Positions 35,850-44,698 of a DNA stretch of 64,000 nt are shown in pieces. Location: the NCBI RefSeq assembly GCF_035474595.1, contig NZ_DATIND010000028.1, positions 59,317 through 123,316 of the forward strand. Reading direction: 5' to 3'. The notes under the pieces were generated by a model, which worked only from the letters and a program-made list of their open reading frames with translations, had not been told where the DNA came from and ran no database searches. How positions within the stretch are numbered: the stretch's first letter is position 1; each line of letters opens with the position of its first letter. A program made the position numbers and the translations under genes. Origin of the DNA: Longimicrobium sp. Its GTDB lineage: Bacteria; Gemmatimonadota; Gemmatimonadetes; Longimicrobiales; Longimicrobiaceae.

Positions 35850-36091
35850 GCCCGCCGCCCGAAACACAGGCAAGCGTGCCGGCGATGGAGGACGAACTGG
35901 CGCATGTCACGAAGCAGATCGCCCGGCTCCTGCTCCAACCCCGGTACGACGAGGCGGAACTGGCGGAGCTCGATGTTCGCGCGCGCGAGCTGCGCGACCG
36001 CATCCGGCGCGCGGCGCCGCCAAGGCCGGAACCCGTGGAACTTCGGCTCCGGTTACGGAATGGGGGCGCGCCCCTCGTCTCCGGCGGGTGA
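35846..36091 (+). CDS. Small acidic/helical hypothetical protein
   Basis: The 81-residue product has a GTG start overlapping the previous stop by 4 nt. It is mostly one or two long helices (EDELAHVTKQIARLLLQ; DEAELAELDVRARELRDRIRRA) likely to form a coiled coil. Part of a chain of four overlapping small genes ending with an HTH protein. Confidence 0.5.
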   Translation: MSPPPETQASVPAMEDELAHVTKQIARLLLQPRYDEAELAELDVRARELRDRIRRAAPPRPEPVELRLRLRNGGAPLVSGG

Positions 36092-36344
36092 GGTGAGCGA
36101 CGGGTCGGCGGACCCGAGCGGCGAGACGGAGGAATACTACGAGCGCTTCGTGCGTGGGCTCCGCGCCGGGGCGCCGGACTCGAACCGCGACGACTGCGCC
36201 CGCTTGATGATGGAGCGGCTGCTAGCGCTCTACGCCGAGTTCGGCATTCCCCACCCACGGGACTCACCGCATACGCGCCGTTTCACTGGAGTCGCGTGGG
36301 ACGACAATGCACACACGCAGGATGACGAGGCGCTGAGACCGTGA
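36060..36344 (+). CDS. Small hypothetical protein related to the downstream HTH gene
   Basis: The product is 94 residues from ATG 36060, or 83 from GTG 36093, which would avoid overlap with the previous gene. The segment DDCARLMMERLLALYAEFGIPHP aligns with the C-terminal part of the 36341 product (ATINRLYAGAGMPVPEW). It lacks an HTH. Its stop overlaps the next GTG start. Confidence 0.5.
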   Translation: MGARPSSPAGEVSDGSADPSGETEEYYERFVRGLRAGAPDSNRDDCARLMMERLLALYAEFGIPHPRDSPHTRRFTGVAWDDNAHTQDDEALRP

Positions 36345-36718
36345 CATCCCCATTCGGAAGCTCCGGCGAGTTGGAGCGGATCAGGAACGCACTCCAGGCG
36401 GCGGTCGACTCCCGGTCGCTGCGCTCCGTCGCCGAGTCGGTGGGAATGTCGCCCACGGGCTTGAGCAACTTGCTGAATGGGACGCAGCCTTATGGCAAAA
36501 CGATGGTCCGGCTGCGGGAGTGGTATCAGCGGGAGGAGGGTTTCAGCGGGGTTCCCGCGCAGGTGATCGCCGACCAGCTCCGGCGCTATGTGAGCACGCT
36601 ACCCAAACCAGATGAGGGAGTGGCGATCCTGATCGCCACGATCAACCGCCTGTATGCCGGCGCGGGGATGCCCGTGCCGGAATGGGTGCGGCGGGTACGC
36701 TCCAGCCTTACGGCGTAG
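36341..36718 (+). CDS. HTH-domain protein of a small repeated family
   Basis: The 125-residue protein has an HTH around residues 26-50 (SLRSVAESVGMSPTGLSNLL, then NGTQPYGKT) and a helical C-terminus with LYAGAGMPVPEWVRRVRSSL. The GTG start overlaps the previous stop by 4 nt. Degenerate relatives occur at 53803-53976 and 61510-61723, so this is a recurring accessory-gene family in this genome. Confidence 0.65.
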   Translation: MTSPFGSSGELERIRNALQAAVDSRSLRSVAESVGMSPTGLSNLLNGTQPYGKTMVRLREWYQREEGFSGVPAQVIADQLRRYVSTLPKPDEGVAILIATINRLYAGAGMPVPEWVRRVRSSLTA

Positions 36719-36842
36719 AGGGAGACGAAGGTGCTGAAAGGACGCAGCGCCCGCCGGCGCTCCTCGTGATACTCCCCGCAGGCGTCACGCTGACGGGCTG
36801 CTTCGGCGCCAGGACGGCCAGCGCTCGATGACACATCGAAGC

Positions 36843-37649
36843 TCATGTGATCTGGCGATCCGCTCCCAGAGCTGATCGCTCACGGATGACCGCTGCCGAT
36901 GCCGTCGTCGGAAGATCTCGCAATGCATGCCCGAAATTCGCGTACACGAGTTTCGCAACCTCGGCCGCATCGACTTTCCACATTTCGGCAATCACCTCCA
37001 GAACGCGCCGCACGTCTGCGGGTTCACCCTTGCGGCCGTCGACTTCCACGAACGGGCCGTCGCTCTCGGTGAGTATGCGGTCGTTTGGAATCCGCGAAAG
37101 AAGAGCCGGAAACCGCTTGCCCTTGCACATCGCGATGTTGAGCGAGAAGTAGGCACCCGCGTTGACCGCTCGGCCGAGAGCCTGAATCGATCCCGAATAC
37201 CAGTGGAGAATCGCGGTGCCTCGGAATGACCCGCCGATTGCATCGACCACGTCTTCCGCCGCGCGCCGGCTATGGATCGTGAGCACCTTGTCGCCGGCGT
37301 CGGAGCAGAGCTGCAATATCTTGTCGAACACCGAACGCTGGCCCCGCCGCTCCTCGGCAGACGGTGTGCTGTAGTCCAAGCCGATCTCGCCGATATACCT
37401 TGTTCGCGAGAGCAGTTCGCCGAACATCGGGAGTTCGGTCCGGCGCTGCACGGCGAGCTCTGGATGCAATCCCAAGGCTGCACGCACGTATTTTCGTCCG
37501 GCGGTGAGACGCTCGGTTTTCTCAAACACGCAAGGTGCGTTTGTGACGGCGACCGTGTAGATCCGCTCCGCCTCGCACCGGGCCACGACCGCGCCGGGAT
37601 CCGCGGATAGATCCAGGTGAAAATGGGTATCGACGAGAGTTGCAGTCAC
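36843..37649 (-). CDS. qatD: QatD: TatD-family metal-dependent DNase
   Basis: The 268-residue protein carries the TatD metal-site motifs: VDTHFHLD (residues 7-14), ALGLHPE, IGEIGLDY, LTIHSRRA, HWYSG and ESDGPF. In known QatABCD anti-phage systems the fourth gene is a TatD-like DNase. Here it is the last gene of the run, 3 nt after qatC. It convergently faces the HTH gene at 36341. Confidence 0.9.
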   Translation of the reverse strand: MTATLVDTHFHLDLSADPGAVVARCEAERIYTVAVTNAPCVFEKTERLTAGRKYVRAALGLHPELAVQRRTELPMFGELLSRTRYIGEIGLDYSTPSAEERRGQRSVFDKILQLCSDAGDKVLTIHSRRAAEDVVDAIGGSFRGTAILHWYSGSIQALGRAVNAGAYFSLNIAMCKGKRFPALLSRIPNDRILTESDGPFVEVDGRKGEPADVRRVLEVIAEMWKVDAAEVAKLVYANFGHALRDLPTTASAAVIRERSALGADRQIT

Positions 37650-37652
37650 GTT

Positions 37653-38993
37653 TCAACGACCGGGATTCAGGAATGCGGCAAGCTCGCGCAGACCACGGCG
37701 ATACACCTCCACCGACATCCGTACCTGGTCTTCGTCTGCGGGGAGAGGGCCTGACTGCAGGACATCGGCCACCCCGGCTGCCTCCGGATCCCGTTCGGCG
37801 GCGAACTGGATCGCCCTCAGATCCCGCATCTTCTTCCTCGAGAGCTCCTTCGTCAGCGGATTCTCCCGGTACTGGGTGGAATCGTCCGCGCCGACTCGCG
37901 CGAGCGAAGCACGCCGGATGAGGCATGGGAGACAGTAGCCGCAGTTCGGCTTACCAAGTCCTATACCCAGCCAGCGATCCGCCGTAGGATGGGCGCAGGA
38001 TACGGTAACCGGAGCGGTCGCGATTACCCAGTCACGGTCTCCGGCGCGGTCGAGCATCTCGCCCTTCGTCATGAACTGGAACGGGAGCCGTAGCTCGACA
38101 TTGATTCCGAGTTCATTTAGCAGCTGCCGGAAGAGCCGGATGGTCTCGGGATGTGTCGTCCGCGTGCTTAGACTTCCCAACCGGCTTGGCGCAAGCGGGA
38201 CGTTGAGCGTGATGAAGCCGTTTTCAGGGACGATGAGCGGCAGGTTTCCCCCGAGCGCGGCGGATGCGAATACACCCAGACTCAGGAAGATGATCGAGCG
38301 GCTCCGCTGCGTGTCTTCTACATGGTGCCGAAAGAGCTTTCGCGGGGGACTCACTCTGAACTCGAGGTGGCGAAGATTATCGTCGCCGTACTGCTGCCGA
38401 AGCGCATTTACCGTTCGGTGCTGCGCGCCGGTCGAGTGCGCGGCACTTCCTTGAGAGCCAGCGCTCACGAGATACAGCCGCTCTCCCGAATGCAGCGCAT
38501 CCGCCGCCCCGATGAATGAATCCAGGCCACCGGAGAGCAGGCATGCCGCGGTCGCATCGAGCGGCGGGAACGTCTTGCGATAATTCCGAGCAACAGGTGC
38601 CGAAAACGGTGCTTGGAGAAACGTCGCCTCCCAAACGTCACCCGTGAGGAACCTGAGCAACTGCGTGAGCGTGTCACGGGCAGCCTCCCAGAGTGCCGGA
38701 TCCGAGACCGGGAGGTGCAGCACGAAGTGCCGCGTCCATCCGTCCGAATGCGGATCTGCGCCGCGAGAGGTCCTCAGATCGGCTGCGTATACTGCCGCGG
38801 CCATCCGGAAGAGGTCTACGGCCGCGGGAGCGGGATCAGGAAGTTGGTGCCGCCGGATGACGTCCCACGCGTTATGCTTGAGCGAGCCTGGCACACCTCC
38901 GGTGTCGATTGGTAGCCGCAGCACCTGTTCCCCATCGCCGACCGCCAATTCATGCTCGGCATCTCCTACCCGGACGTCGACGTGCCATCTCAT
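37653..38993 (-). CDS. qatC: QatC: QueC-like enzyme
   Basis: The 446-residue protein has the QueC-type PP-loop CLLSGGLDSFIGA in the middle and a zinc site built from SCAHPTAD...NCGYCLPCLIRR near residues 355-385. It also has a ~170-residue N-terminal extension not found in QueC of queuosine synthesis. QueC makes the nitrile of preQ0; the defence branch (QatC, and Cap9 of type IV CBASS) is thought to act on protein targets rather than on tRNA precursors. Overlaps qatB by 4 nt. Confidence 0.9.
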   Translation of the reverse strand: MRWHVDVRVGDAEHELAVGDGEQVLRLPIDTGGVPGSLKHNAWDVIRRHQLPDPAPAAVDLFRMAAAVYAADLRTSRGADPHSDGWTRHFVLHLPVSDPALWEAARDTLTQLLRFLTGDVWEATFLQAPFSAPVARNYRKTFPPLDATAACLLSGGLDSFIGAADALHSGERLYLVSAGSQGSAAHSTGAQHRTVNALRQQYGDDNLRHLEFRVSPPRKLFRHHVEDTQRSRSIIFLSLGVFASAALGGNLPLIVPENGFITLNVPLAPSRLGSLSTRTTHPETIRLFRQLLNELGINVELRLPFQFMTKGEMLDRAGDRDWVIATAPVTVSCAHPTADRWLGIGLGKPNCGYCLPCLIRRASLARVGADDSTQYRENPLTKELSRKKMRDLRAIQFAAERDPEAAGVADVLQSGPLPADEDQVRMSVEVYRRGLRELAAFLNPGR

Positions 38994-39883
38994 TGCGCGT
39001 CCTCCAGGAGGACATATGCCTCCTCAAAGATGTCCTGGATCTCTCTCTGGCTTTCCGGCGCGTCCCAGTTGATCTCCAGCAGGTCGCGCTCGGCAAAGTC
39101 CAGCCTCACCCTTTCGCGCACGTAGTCCTTCACTTCGGCCTCGAGCGCGACAGCCTGCTCTGCGGATTGCGCCGCGGCCTCGATTCGACTACCCAGTACG
39201 TGCATGAGCCTCGTGTTGATGAACGAGGCGACGAAATGCTCCAGTGCGCGTCCCATGGTCGCCGCGTCAAGCTCCTCAAGCGCTTCAAGGCCGGCGTCTT
39301 CCACTCCGCACTCATCGAACAGGAACGCAGTGGTTTCGGCGATCGCAGCATGGGCGGCGGCCTCTTCGTTCGTCCCCGCGCGCGGTGCCAGCACCCGAGT
39401 CAGTGCCGCAAGGAAAACGTCGATCCCCCGGTTCAGGAACTCGCCAATCCTGAACTCGCGGGCGGCCTCAGCGAGGCCTCGTGCAGCTACCGCGGAGAGA
39501 AATCGCGCGAGAGCGCGGCCCGAGGCAATCGCCGACGGGGAGTTCCGCGCCGCGCGCTGTGCCCCGCCCTGCGCGCGCACGAAGTAGCGGACCGCGCGGC
39601 TCCGGGAGCCCCGTCCCGGCGCACCCCCGCCCGATCGCGCGAAAGCCCGCATCGCGGTTTTGGCGGCTCTCCACGGGTTCTTCAGCGGAGGCGGTGGAAC
39701 GGCGCTACCGGGCACCGGCCGATCTCCATCGTCGGGGCTGTCTCCTCCTGGATCGTCGTCACCTGGCGGAGGAAGCTCTTCCGGTGGCGGCTCATCGCAA
39801 GGCTCCTGCGGAGGCGGAGGCGCGTCGGGCGGGAGGAGGTCGCCCGGACCCTTGGGACCGCCGTATGGTTTCGAAGTACCCAA
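38990..39883 (-). CDS. qatB: QatB, core subunit of the Qat defence system
   Basis: The 297-residue protein begins MGTSKPYGGPKGP, the hallmark start of QatB proteins as I know them. A Pro/Asp-rich low-complexity stretch (about 15-65) and a helical domain follow. The start codon is TTG, supported by AGGGG about nine bases upstream and by the MGTS sequence itself. Loss of Met would expose Gly2. It is 23 nt after qatA and overlaps qatC. Confidence 0.85.
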   Translation of the reverse strand: MGTSKPYGGPKGPGDLLPPDAPPPPQEPCDEPPPEELPPPGDDDPGGDSPDDGDRPVPGSAVPPPPLKNPWRAAKTAMRAFARSGGGAPGRGSRSRAVRYFVRAQGGAQRAARNSPSAIASGRALARFLSAVAARGLAEAAREFRIGEFLNRGIDVFLAALTRVLAPRAGTNEEAAAHAAIAETTAFLFDECGVEDAGLEALEELDAATMGRALEHFVASFINTRLMHVLGSRIEAAAQSAEQAVALEAEVKDYVRERVRLDFAERDLLEINWDAPESQREIQDIFEEAYVLLEDAQ

Positions 39884-39906
39884 TGTTCAGGATCCCCTGG
39901 AAAAGG

Positions 39907-41886
39907 CTACTTCTTCAGCTGCAATTCCGCAGCGCGGGCAAGACGTACGTTCACGGTCGATCTGGACCACTGCTCGAAGAGAGCCCGGGCCTGTGCCTCA
40001 CCGGACTGACCCTTCGTACTGTACATGAGACGGGGAATCACGCCCACCGGGATCTGCGTCTCCGACATCCCCCGGAACATCGCGACCACCTCCCCCCCGA
40101 GTTCCGGCCGCGCTTCCGCCAGCAGGAACAAAGAAACCAGTGGAGGATCGTTCGCGCCCCCGAGTTGCTCCGTCTGCCGCGCCTGCGTCGCGAGCTCCTG
40201 GAGGATGCCAACCGCTTCGCCCGCGGAGAGCTCCTTCAGCCTCGTCTGGCCGGCGCTTCGGAGAGCTTCCGACGGGCTTCGAAGCTGGCGCAGAGTCTCG
40301 GTCGCTCCTGGACTGAGCTGAAGGAGCGCGTTCTCCGTGTGCCCGATCTTGTCGCGGGCGACGTAGAAGTACGGACGCAGATCTACGCCCCCAAGCTCCG
40401 GCTCGAGAGTGAGCCAGCTCTTTAACCAACTGTCCTCCAACCAATCCCTTGCGTGCTCGGGCACGCCCGCCGCGGCACCCGCCTTACCATCCTCCGCATC
40501 GGCTGCTGCTCGCTTGGGGCCGGATTTGGTTCGTGGCGCCCTCGCGTCCACCGGGAGCATGGCAGCGTTGGCCTCCACAGCCGGTGCCGGGGCTGGTGTC
40601 TTCAACGCGGCTTCCAGGGCCGCAATCTCCTCCGGCGTGCCCGCCTGGCGCCCTTGCCACCCTGCCAGAATCCGGAAGTGCTCCGGGCGGAAGTACTCAA
40701 GCAGCATCAGCTTCCCAAGGACGCGACGCCCCAGCTCGATCTTACGTAGTTCCGCGAGGCGGATCCGCAGGAGCAGCGCGTTGAGGAACCGCTTAGTCTG
40801 GCGCGGGTTCCCCGCGAGTCCTTGGGCGAGCGTGTCGGCGAGCTGCTCCGTCAGTGCGAAGCTGTCGCCCAGCTCCGGGGGAAGCGGGCGGAGGAGCTCA
40901 CGTGCGTCTTCGAACGAGAACGTCAACTCTCCGAATGGCCCCCGCTCCCGAACATCCAATTCCTCCACCAAGTCGCGGAACGCACCCGCATCACAGTGCA
41001 GTTCCGTGAACAGGAGATTCATGTAGGTGTGGATCTCCCGGCGGCCGAGAGGCGGGATGCGGAACGGAATCTGGATCATCTTCTCCAGGTAGTCCGCCCC
41101 GATCTGCGGATCCATTCCCTCGAGCTTGAACCGCTGGCGAACCGCGTGCTGGACAAGTCGCTCGTCCGCGCCGATTACGAACGCGGTCCGCTCCGCGAAG
41201 AGAAATAGGCGGATCGCCTCGAGCGTCTGCACCACCGTCTCGGGAATGCACCGGTCCAGCTCGTCGATGAAGACCACCAGCGTCTTGATCTTGGTCTCTT
41301 CGAGCAGTTCGACGAAGTCCTCCCGGAAAGTGCGGATCGCGTGGACCGGCTCCTCCGTATCCGGTTCATCTTTCTGACGGACCAGACCCTCGAGCTTCTC
41401 GGGGTCGGCCGCCACGGCTTTCTCTCCGGCTTTTCGCGCGAGCGACTTCATCGCGGCACCGGTCACCTGCAGGCCGGTAAGCGCGCCCGGAACCCCGCCC
41501 AGCGCCAGCGTGAGGGCTCCCTTGCCCGCGAGCGACATCACGCGGAACCAGTCTACGCGCGCACTCAGCTTTCCGAGGAGAGCCTGCGCTTTCGCACCCA
41601 GCGTCCTCCGAGTGCGGATCTCGTCCAGGATCGTGCCCATCAGGGCAGACTTCGCGTCCTCATAGCTTTCGAAAAGCCAACCGTTGAACGAGATGCAGAC
41701 GATTCCCTCTTTTCGCTCCAGATCGGCCCGCACCATGTGCACAAGGCTCGACTTCCCGCTTCCCCAGCCGCCATAGACACCGATCGTCAACGGAAGAAGA
41801 CGTTCGGTCTGGATCGTGTCCGAGATGACCTGAACGAGGTGGCGGACGTTCAGGAGATCCGTCGTGGTTTCGTTGTCTGCCCACAT
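39907..41886 (-). CDS. qatA: QatA: KAP-family P-loop NTPase
   Basis: The 659-residue NTPase has Walker A YGGWGSGKSSLV (about 38-49), FNGWLFESYEDAK and Walker B TLVVFIDELDRCIPE. A KAP-type hydrophobic insert (GKGALTLALGGVPGALTGLQ) suggests membrane association. The C-terminal 250 residues are helical with an Ala/Pro-rich linker. KAP NTPases are the first component of QatABCD. It starts 29 nt after the E1-like gene, so it probably shares its mRNA. Confidence 0.9.
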   Translation of the reverse strand: MWADNETTTDLLNVRHLVQVISDTIQTERLLPLTIGVYGGWGSGKSSLVHMVRADLERKEGIVCISFNGWLFESYEDAKSALMGTILDEIRTRRTLGAKAQALLGKLSARVDWFRVMSLAGKGALTLALGGVPGALTGLQVTGAAMKSLARKAGEKAVAADPEKLEGLVRQKDEPDTEEPVHAIRTFREDFVELLEETKIKTLVVFIDELDRCIPETVVQTLEAIRLFLFAERTAFVIGADERLVQHAVRQRFKLEGMDPQIGADYLEKMIQIPFRIPPLGRREIHTYMNLLFTELHCDAGAFRDLVEELDVRERGPFGELTFSFEDARELLRPLPPELGDSFALTEQLADTLAQGLAGNPRQTKRFLNALLLRIRLAELRKIELGRRVLGKLMLLEYFRPEHFRILAGWQGRQAGTPEEIAALEAALKTPAPAPAVEANAAMLPVDARAPRTKSGPKRAAADAEDGKAGAAAGVPEHARDWLEDSWLKSWLTLEPELGGVDLRPYFYVARDKIGHTENALLQLSPGATETLRQLRSPSEALRSAGQTRLKELSAGEAVGILQELATQARQTEQLGGANDPPLVSLFLLAEARPELGGEVVAMFRGMSETQIPVGVIPRLMYSTKGQSGEAQARALFEQWSRSTVNVRLARAAELQLKK

Positions 41887-41915
41887 TGGCCATGTGACGG
41901 TTGCTGGATGGTAAA

Positions 41916-43508
41916 TCAGAGAAGTGCAGGGCCTTCCCGTGTGGCGCGGAGGCTGGCATCCCCGCTCCCGTGAACATGTTCGTACTTTGTCCGATACGCA
42001 GCGAGGTAGTCCTCATCACCACAGATACAACCCGGCGCCTTTCCGTGAGGGAGGCACAGCACCGAGCCGAGAGGCCGCAGAAGGTTGATCTTCGTTGTCA
42101 CTGCGAGGGGCACCGATCGCAGGCCGCCCGCGTGCGCGACCAACTCAGCAGCCAGGAGAACCCCCGCCATCGCCGATTGAAACGCGAGAGGGACCTCAGC
42201 GCGGGACGCGTCGCTCCCACCGCCGAGGCTCAGGATCAGACCTCCACACACGGCGACATGGTAGAACTCGATCAGCGGCTTGTCGGCGAACGGAAGCAGG
42301 GGCTGCACGTCCATGTTCATCGCCGTAGCCACCTCTCTCAAGAACTCCTCGCCTACCGCGTCCCCATTGTAGAGGAGATTACTCACCCGAGCCTTCGCCT
42401 CCACCGTCGTGAGCTTGAGGTCCTCTGCCACCTTATCCCGGAGGTGGGGCTGCACCGCCTTCGGCGTGTAGAGGCAGGCAAGGCAGGCCCGCTCGTCGTC
42501 GAAGTCGTGACGCGATACGCCGATGTCGCCGGGCTGCGTCCACGCGTTGGCGATCCAGCGGGGCAGCGCACCCTGCACCAAGATCCTGTCCTCGGCGCTA
42601 TCAAGCGCAACGAGGACACTCTCAAGCCCCCAGTCCCCGCGCCGCTTCAGGAACTCGCCCCAGCGCATCGCCGCCGGCTCGACGCGAAGCCCGGTATTCG
42701 CGAGCGCCCGGGCCGCCAGTTCAACCTTCACCGTTCCGATCTCGGCCTCTGACGACCCCACATAACGCTGGACATTGCTCAGATCCAGCTTCTCCCCGTC
42801 GACAACGTGCAGCGTTCCGGCGAGGGCGGGCACGCGGGTGAGCGTCCACACGGTCGCGCTTCCGATCGCGCCCGCGCCGACCAGAAACGCCTCGCCAAAA
42901 TCCACCGGGGGGAGGGTGGGATTCGTTGGTTCCGCCTCCAACGGGTCCAGCGTGAGAACCGAAATCTGCACGTCTCCGTCGAGATCGCCGGCGACAAGCT
43001 GGTCGCCGAATACGTACCGGAAGACGTTGGCGGCACCAAGGCACGCCGCGGCCGCCGCGCCGAACGGGTTCGGGGAGGATCCGACCGGCACCGGCCCACG
43101 GGAAGAGAAGCGCGCGATCCAGCCGTCGCTGCCGACGTGAAGGGCCAGAGCATCGTTCGCCGGTGCAGCGCCCTGTCCCACGCAGACCCAGACCATGGCG
43201 GCCGCCGGCTCGGCCAGGTCGAGCCTCTCGTTGATCGCACGCGCGCGGGCGATCAACGAGGCCGCGAACGCACTCGTCTCCCCATCATCCTGTGCGAAGG
43301 CAAGGACCGGATAGAGGCGTGCAAGCAGTTCCACGATCAGCGCGAGCGCCGTCCGCCCCTCCTGCGACTCCGCTGCGGGGCCGTCCCACGCGATGCCGAT
43401 CACGTGCGACTCGAGAGTCTTCGTGAACGCCGCTGGATCGAAGCCCTGCAACACGGACGACCCGGCGAGTATCGCCTTGTCGAAGTACCTCGCGAGCGCC
43501 ACGGTCAC
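41916..43508 (-). CDS. E1-like ThiF-family ubiquitin-activating enzyme
   Basis: The 530-residue enzyme has a divergent N-terminal domain of about 200 residues. The adenylation domain follows, with the nucleotide loop FLVGAGAIGSATVW, HVVDGEKLDLSNVQRY, and the Cys region DDERACLACLYTPK, which includes a candidate thioester Cys. A C-terminal CxC (PGCICGDED) may add a metal site or a second active Cys. It should adenylate the C-terminal Gly of the ubiquitin-like protein two genes upstream. Its start overlaps the JAMM gene stop by 4 nt. Confidence 0.85.
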   Translation of the reverse strand: MTVALARYFDKAILAGSSVLQGFDPAAFTKTLESHVIGIAWDGPAAESQEGRTALALIVELLARLYPVLAFAQDDGETSAFAASLIARARAINERLDLAEPAAAMVWVCVGQGAAPANDALALHVGSDGWIARFSSRGPVPVGSSPNPFGAAAAACLGAANVFRYVFGDQLVAGDLDGDVQISVLTLDPLEAEPTNPTLPPVDFGEAFLVGAGAIGSATVWTLTRVPALAGTLHVVDGEKLDLSNVQRYVGSSEAEIGTVKVELAARALANTGLRVEPAAMRWGEFLKRRGDWGLESVLVALDSAEDRILVQGALPRWIANAWTQPGDIGVSRHDFDDERACLACLYTPKAVQPHLRDKVAEDLKLTTVEAKARVSNLLYNGDAVGEEFLREVATAMNMDVQPLLPFADKPLIEFYHVAVCGGLILSLGGGSDASRAEVPLAFQSAMAGVLLAAELVAHAGGLRSVPLAVTTKINLLRPLGSVLCLPHGKAPGCICGDEDYLAAYRTKYEHVHGSGDASLRATREGPALL

Positions 43509-43996
43509 ACCTCGGTGATAATGAACGTCCGCAGAACCTCGTCGCGCGTCTGCAGCACCCAGCCCCGATCCTCGCTGAGCCTGTAAACTGCAACATCTTC
43601 CAGATCGAACCCGCGCGCGGCAAAGTCGGGGAGGACGAGCGAAAATCCCCCGGCCTGCGCCATGATCGGAAACGCGTCATCCGTCTCCGAGTGATAGGCC
43701 TCGGTTGGGTGGCTATGTATCTGCGCAATCAGGCGCAGGCGGTGCTCGAAGAGCCAACGGTTCAAACGGAAGAGCTCGTCCGCGCCGACTGCCACCAGGA
43801 GCCCCCCACTACCCCGCGCAGCCTTTTGTTCGGGGACGATCATCGCGTGGATATCGAACCGCTCCCCATCCTGTACGCCAGCCCAGAGCGCCATCCCTTC
43901 ACAGCCCTGTTCACCCGCGACCCTGAGGCTGTCGCGGGTGGCGTCGGCGAGCTCGCGCGGAAGCAGAACCCGACGGACGGTCAACAGGTCAGTCAT
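43505..43996 (-). CDS. JAB/JAMM metalloprotease (prokaryotic deubiquitinase-like)
   Basis: The 163-residue protein has the full JAMM signature: Glu in GCEGMALW, then IHSHPTEAYHSETDD, giving H-x-H-P-x5-S-x2-D. It likely cleaves isopeptide bonds or trims the ubiquitin-like partner. It overlaps both neighbours by 4 nt (E2-like upstream, E1-like downstream). Confidence 0.88.
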   Translation of the reverse strand: MTDLLTVRRVLLPRELADATRDSLRVAGEQGCEGMALWAGVQDGERFDIHAMIVPEQKAARGSGGLLVAVGADELFRLNRWLFEHRLRLIAQIHSHPTEAYHSETDDAFPIMAQAGGFSLVLPDFAARGFDLEDVAVYRLSEDRGWVLQTRDEVLRTFIITEV

Positions 43997-44694
43997 TCCC
44001 CACCGGGTACGATCTGAAGGCCGCGCAGGTGCACCTGCGCTTGAGCTTGAGGCTGCTTCGTCGGGCCCGGTCCGATCTGGATGTTCACGTCAAAGGCGTA
44101 GCCGCGAACAGTGAGCACGCCGAAGCGGTACAGATGCTCGATGATCGTCGCAAGCCGCCCCGCTCCGCTCGTCCGGTGGAGGAGCCAGGAATCGCCCGAG
44201 TGCTCGGGGTGCTCATGGTAGGCCCGGACCCCGGGCAAGCAGAGAAACGGAACCTGATCCGGATCGTGCCAGACCAGCAGCCGCTGTCTGAGCATGCCCA
44301 GATGCTTAGGGATATTGCCCCGGTGCTTCGCCAGGAGCTTGTCCACTTCTTCGCGACGCACCGGCTTTCCATTCACCCTCGCCAGGCGGGGCAGGTCTGT
44401 TGGAAGCTCACGCGCCCGGTAGGGCTCACGCGTGAATGGATTCACCAGTGTCACGGCCGGCGGAAGCAGGTCGTAGTTGGTGAAGTCGAGATCGGCACCA
44501 AACACCATCGGCGACGGCGCGATCTGCGCCGCGGCGAACGCCAGGGACACGGTTGGGAACTCCGCTCCGAGCAGAAGGATGCCCCGGCGGCGGTATTCGG
44601 ATTCCACCGTGCGGAAATCGGCGATCTCTCGCGCGAACTTGGCGCGCGAGACCGCCGGGTCCGCCAACAGTTCCCCTCCAGGAGCCGTCACCAC
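43993..44694 (-). CDS. E2-position protein of the Ubl cassette (E2-like or CEHH metal-binding family)
   Basis: The product is 233 residues from GTG 44694, with GAGG just upstream inside the Ubl stop region. An upstream in-frame start would overlap the Ubl gene and is unlikely. The central region VWHDPDQVPFLCLPGV followed by YHEHPEHSGDSWLLHR holds one Cys and a dense His/Glu set. That recalls either the E2-like fold or the predicted metal-binding CEHH proteins seen in bacterial ubiquitin-type operons. Which of the two it is cannot be settled by eye. Confidence 0.65.
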   Translation of the reverse strand: MVTAPGGELLADPAVSRAKFAREIADFRTVESEYRRRGILLLGAEFPTVSLAFAAAQIAPSPMVFGADLDFTNYDLLPPAVTLVNPFTREPYRARELPTDLPRLARVNGKPVRREEVDKLLAKHRGNIPKHLGMLRQRLLVWHDPDQVPFLCLPGVRAYHEHPEHSGDSWLLHRTSGAGRLATIIEHLYRFGVLTVRGYAFDVNIQIGPGPTKQPQAQAQVHLRGLQIVPGGE

Positions 44695-44698
44695 ATCC

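Noticed and set aside
37653..38993. Housekeeping queC for queuosine synthesis
   Set aside because: The long N-terminal extension, the overlap with a QatB gene and the lack of queDEF neighbours point to QatC.
43505..43996. RadC-type JAB protein
   Set aside because: Position between E2-like and E1-like genes with 4-nt overlaps and the compact 163-residue size fit the prokaryotic deubiquitinase-like group.
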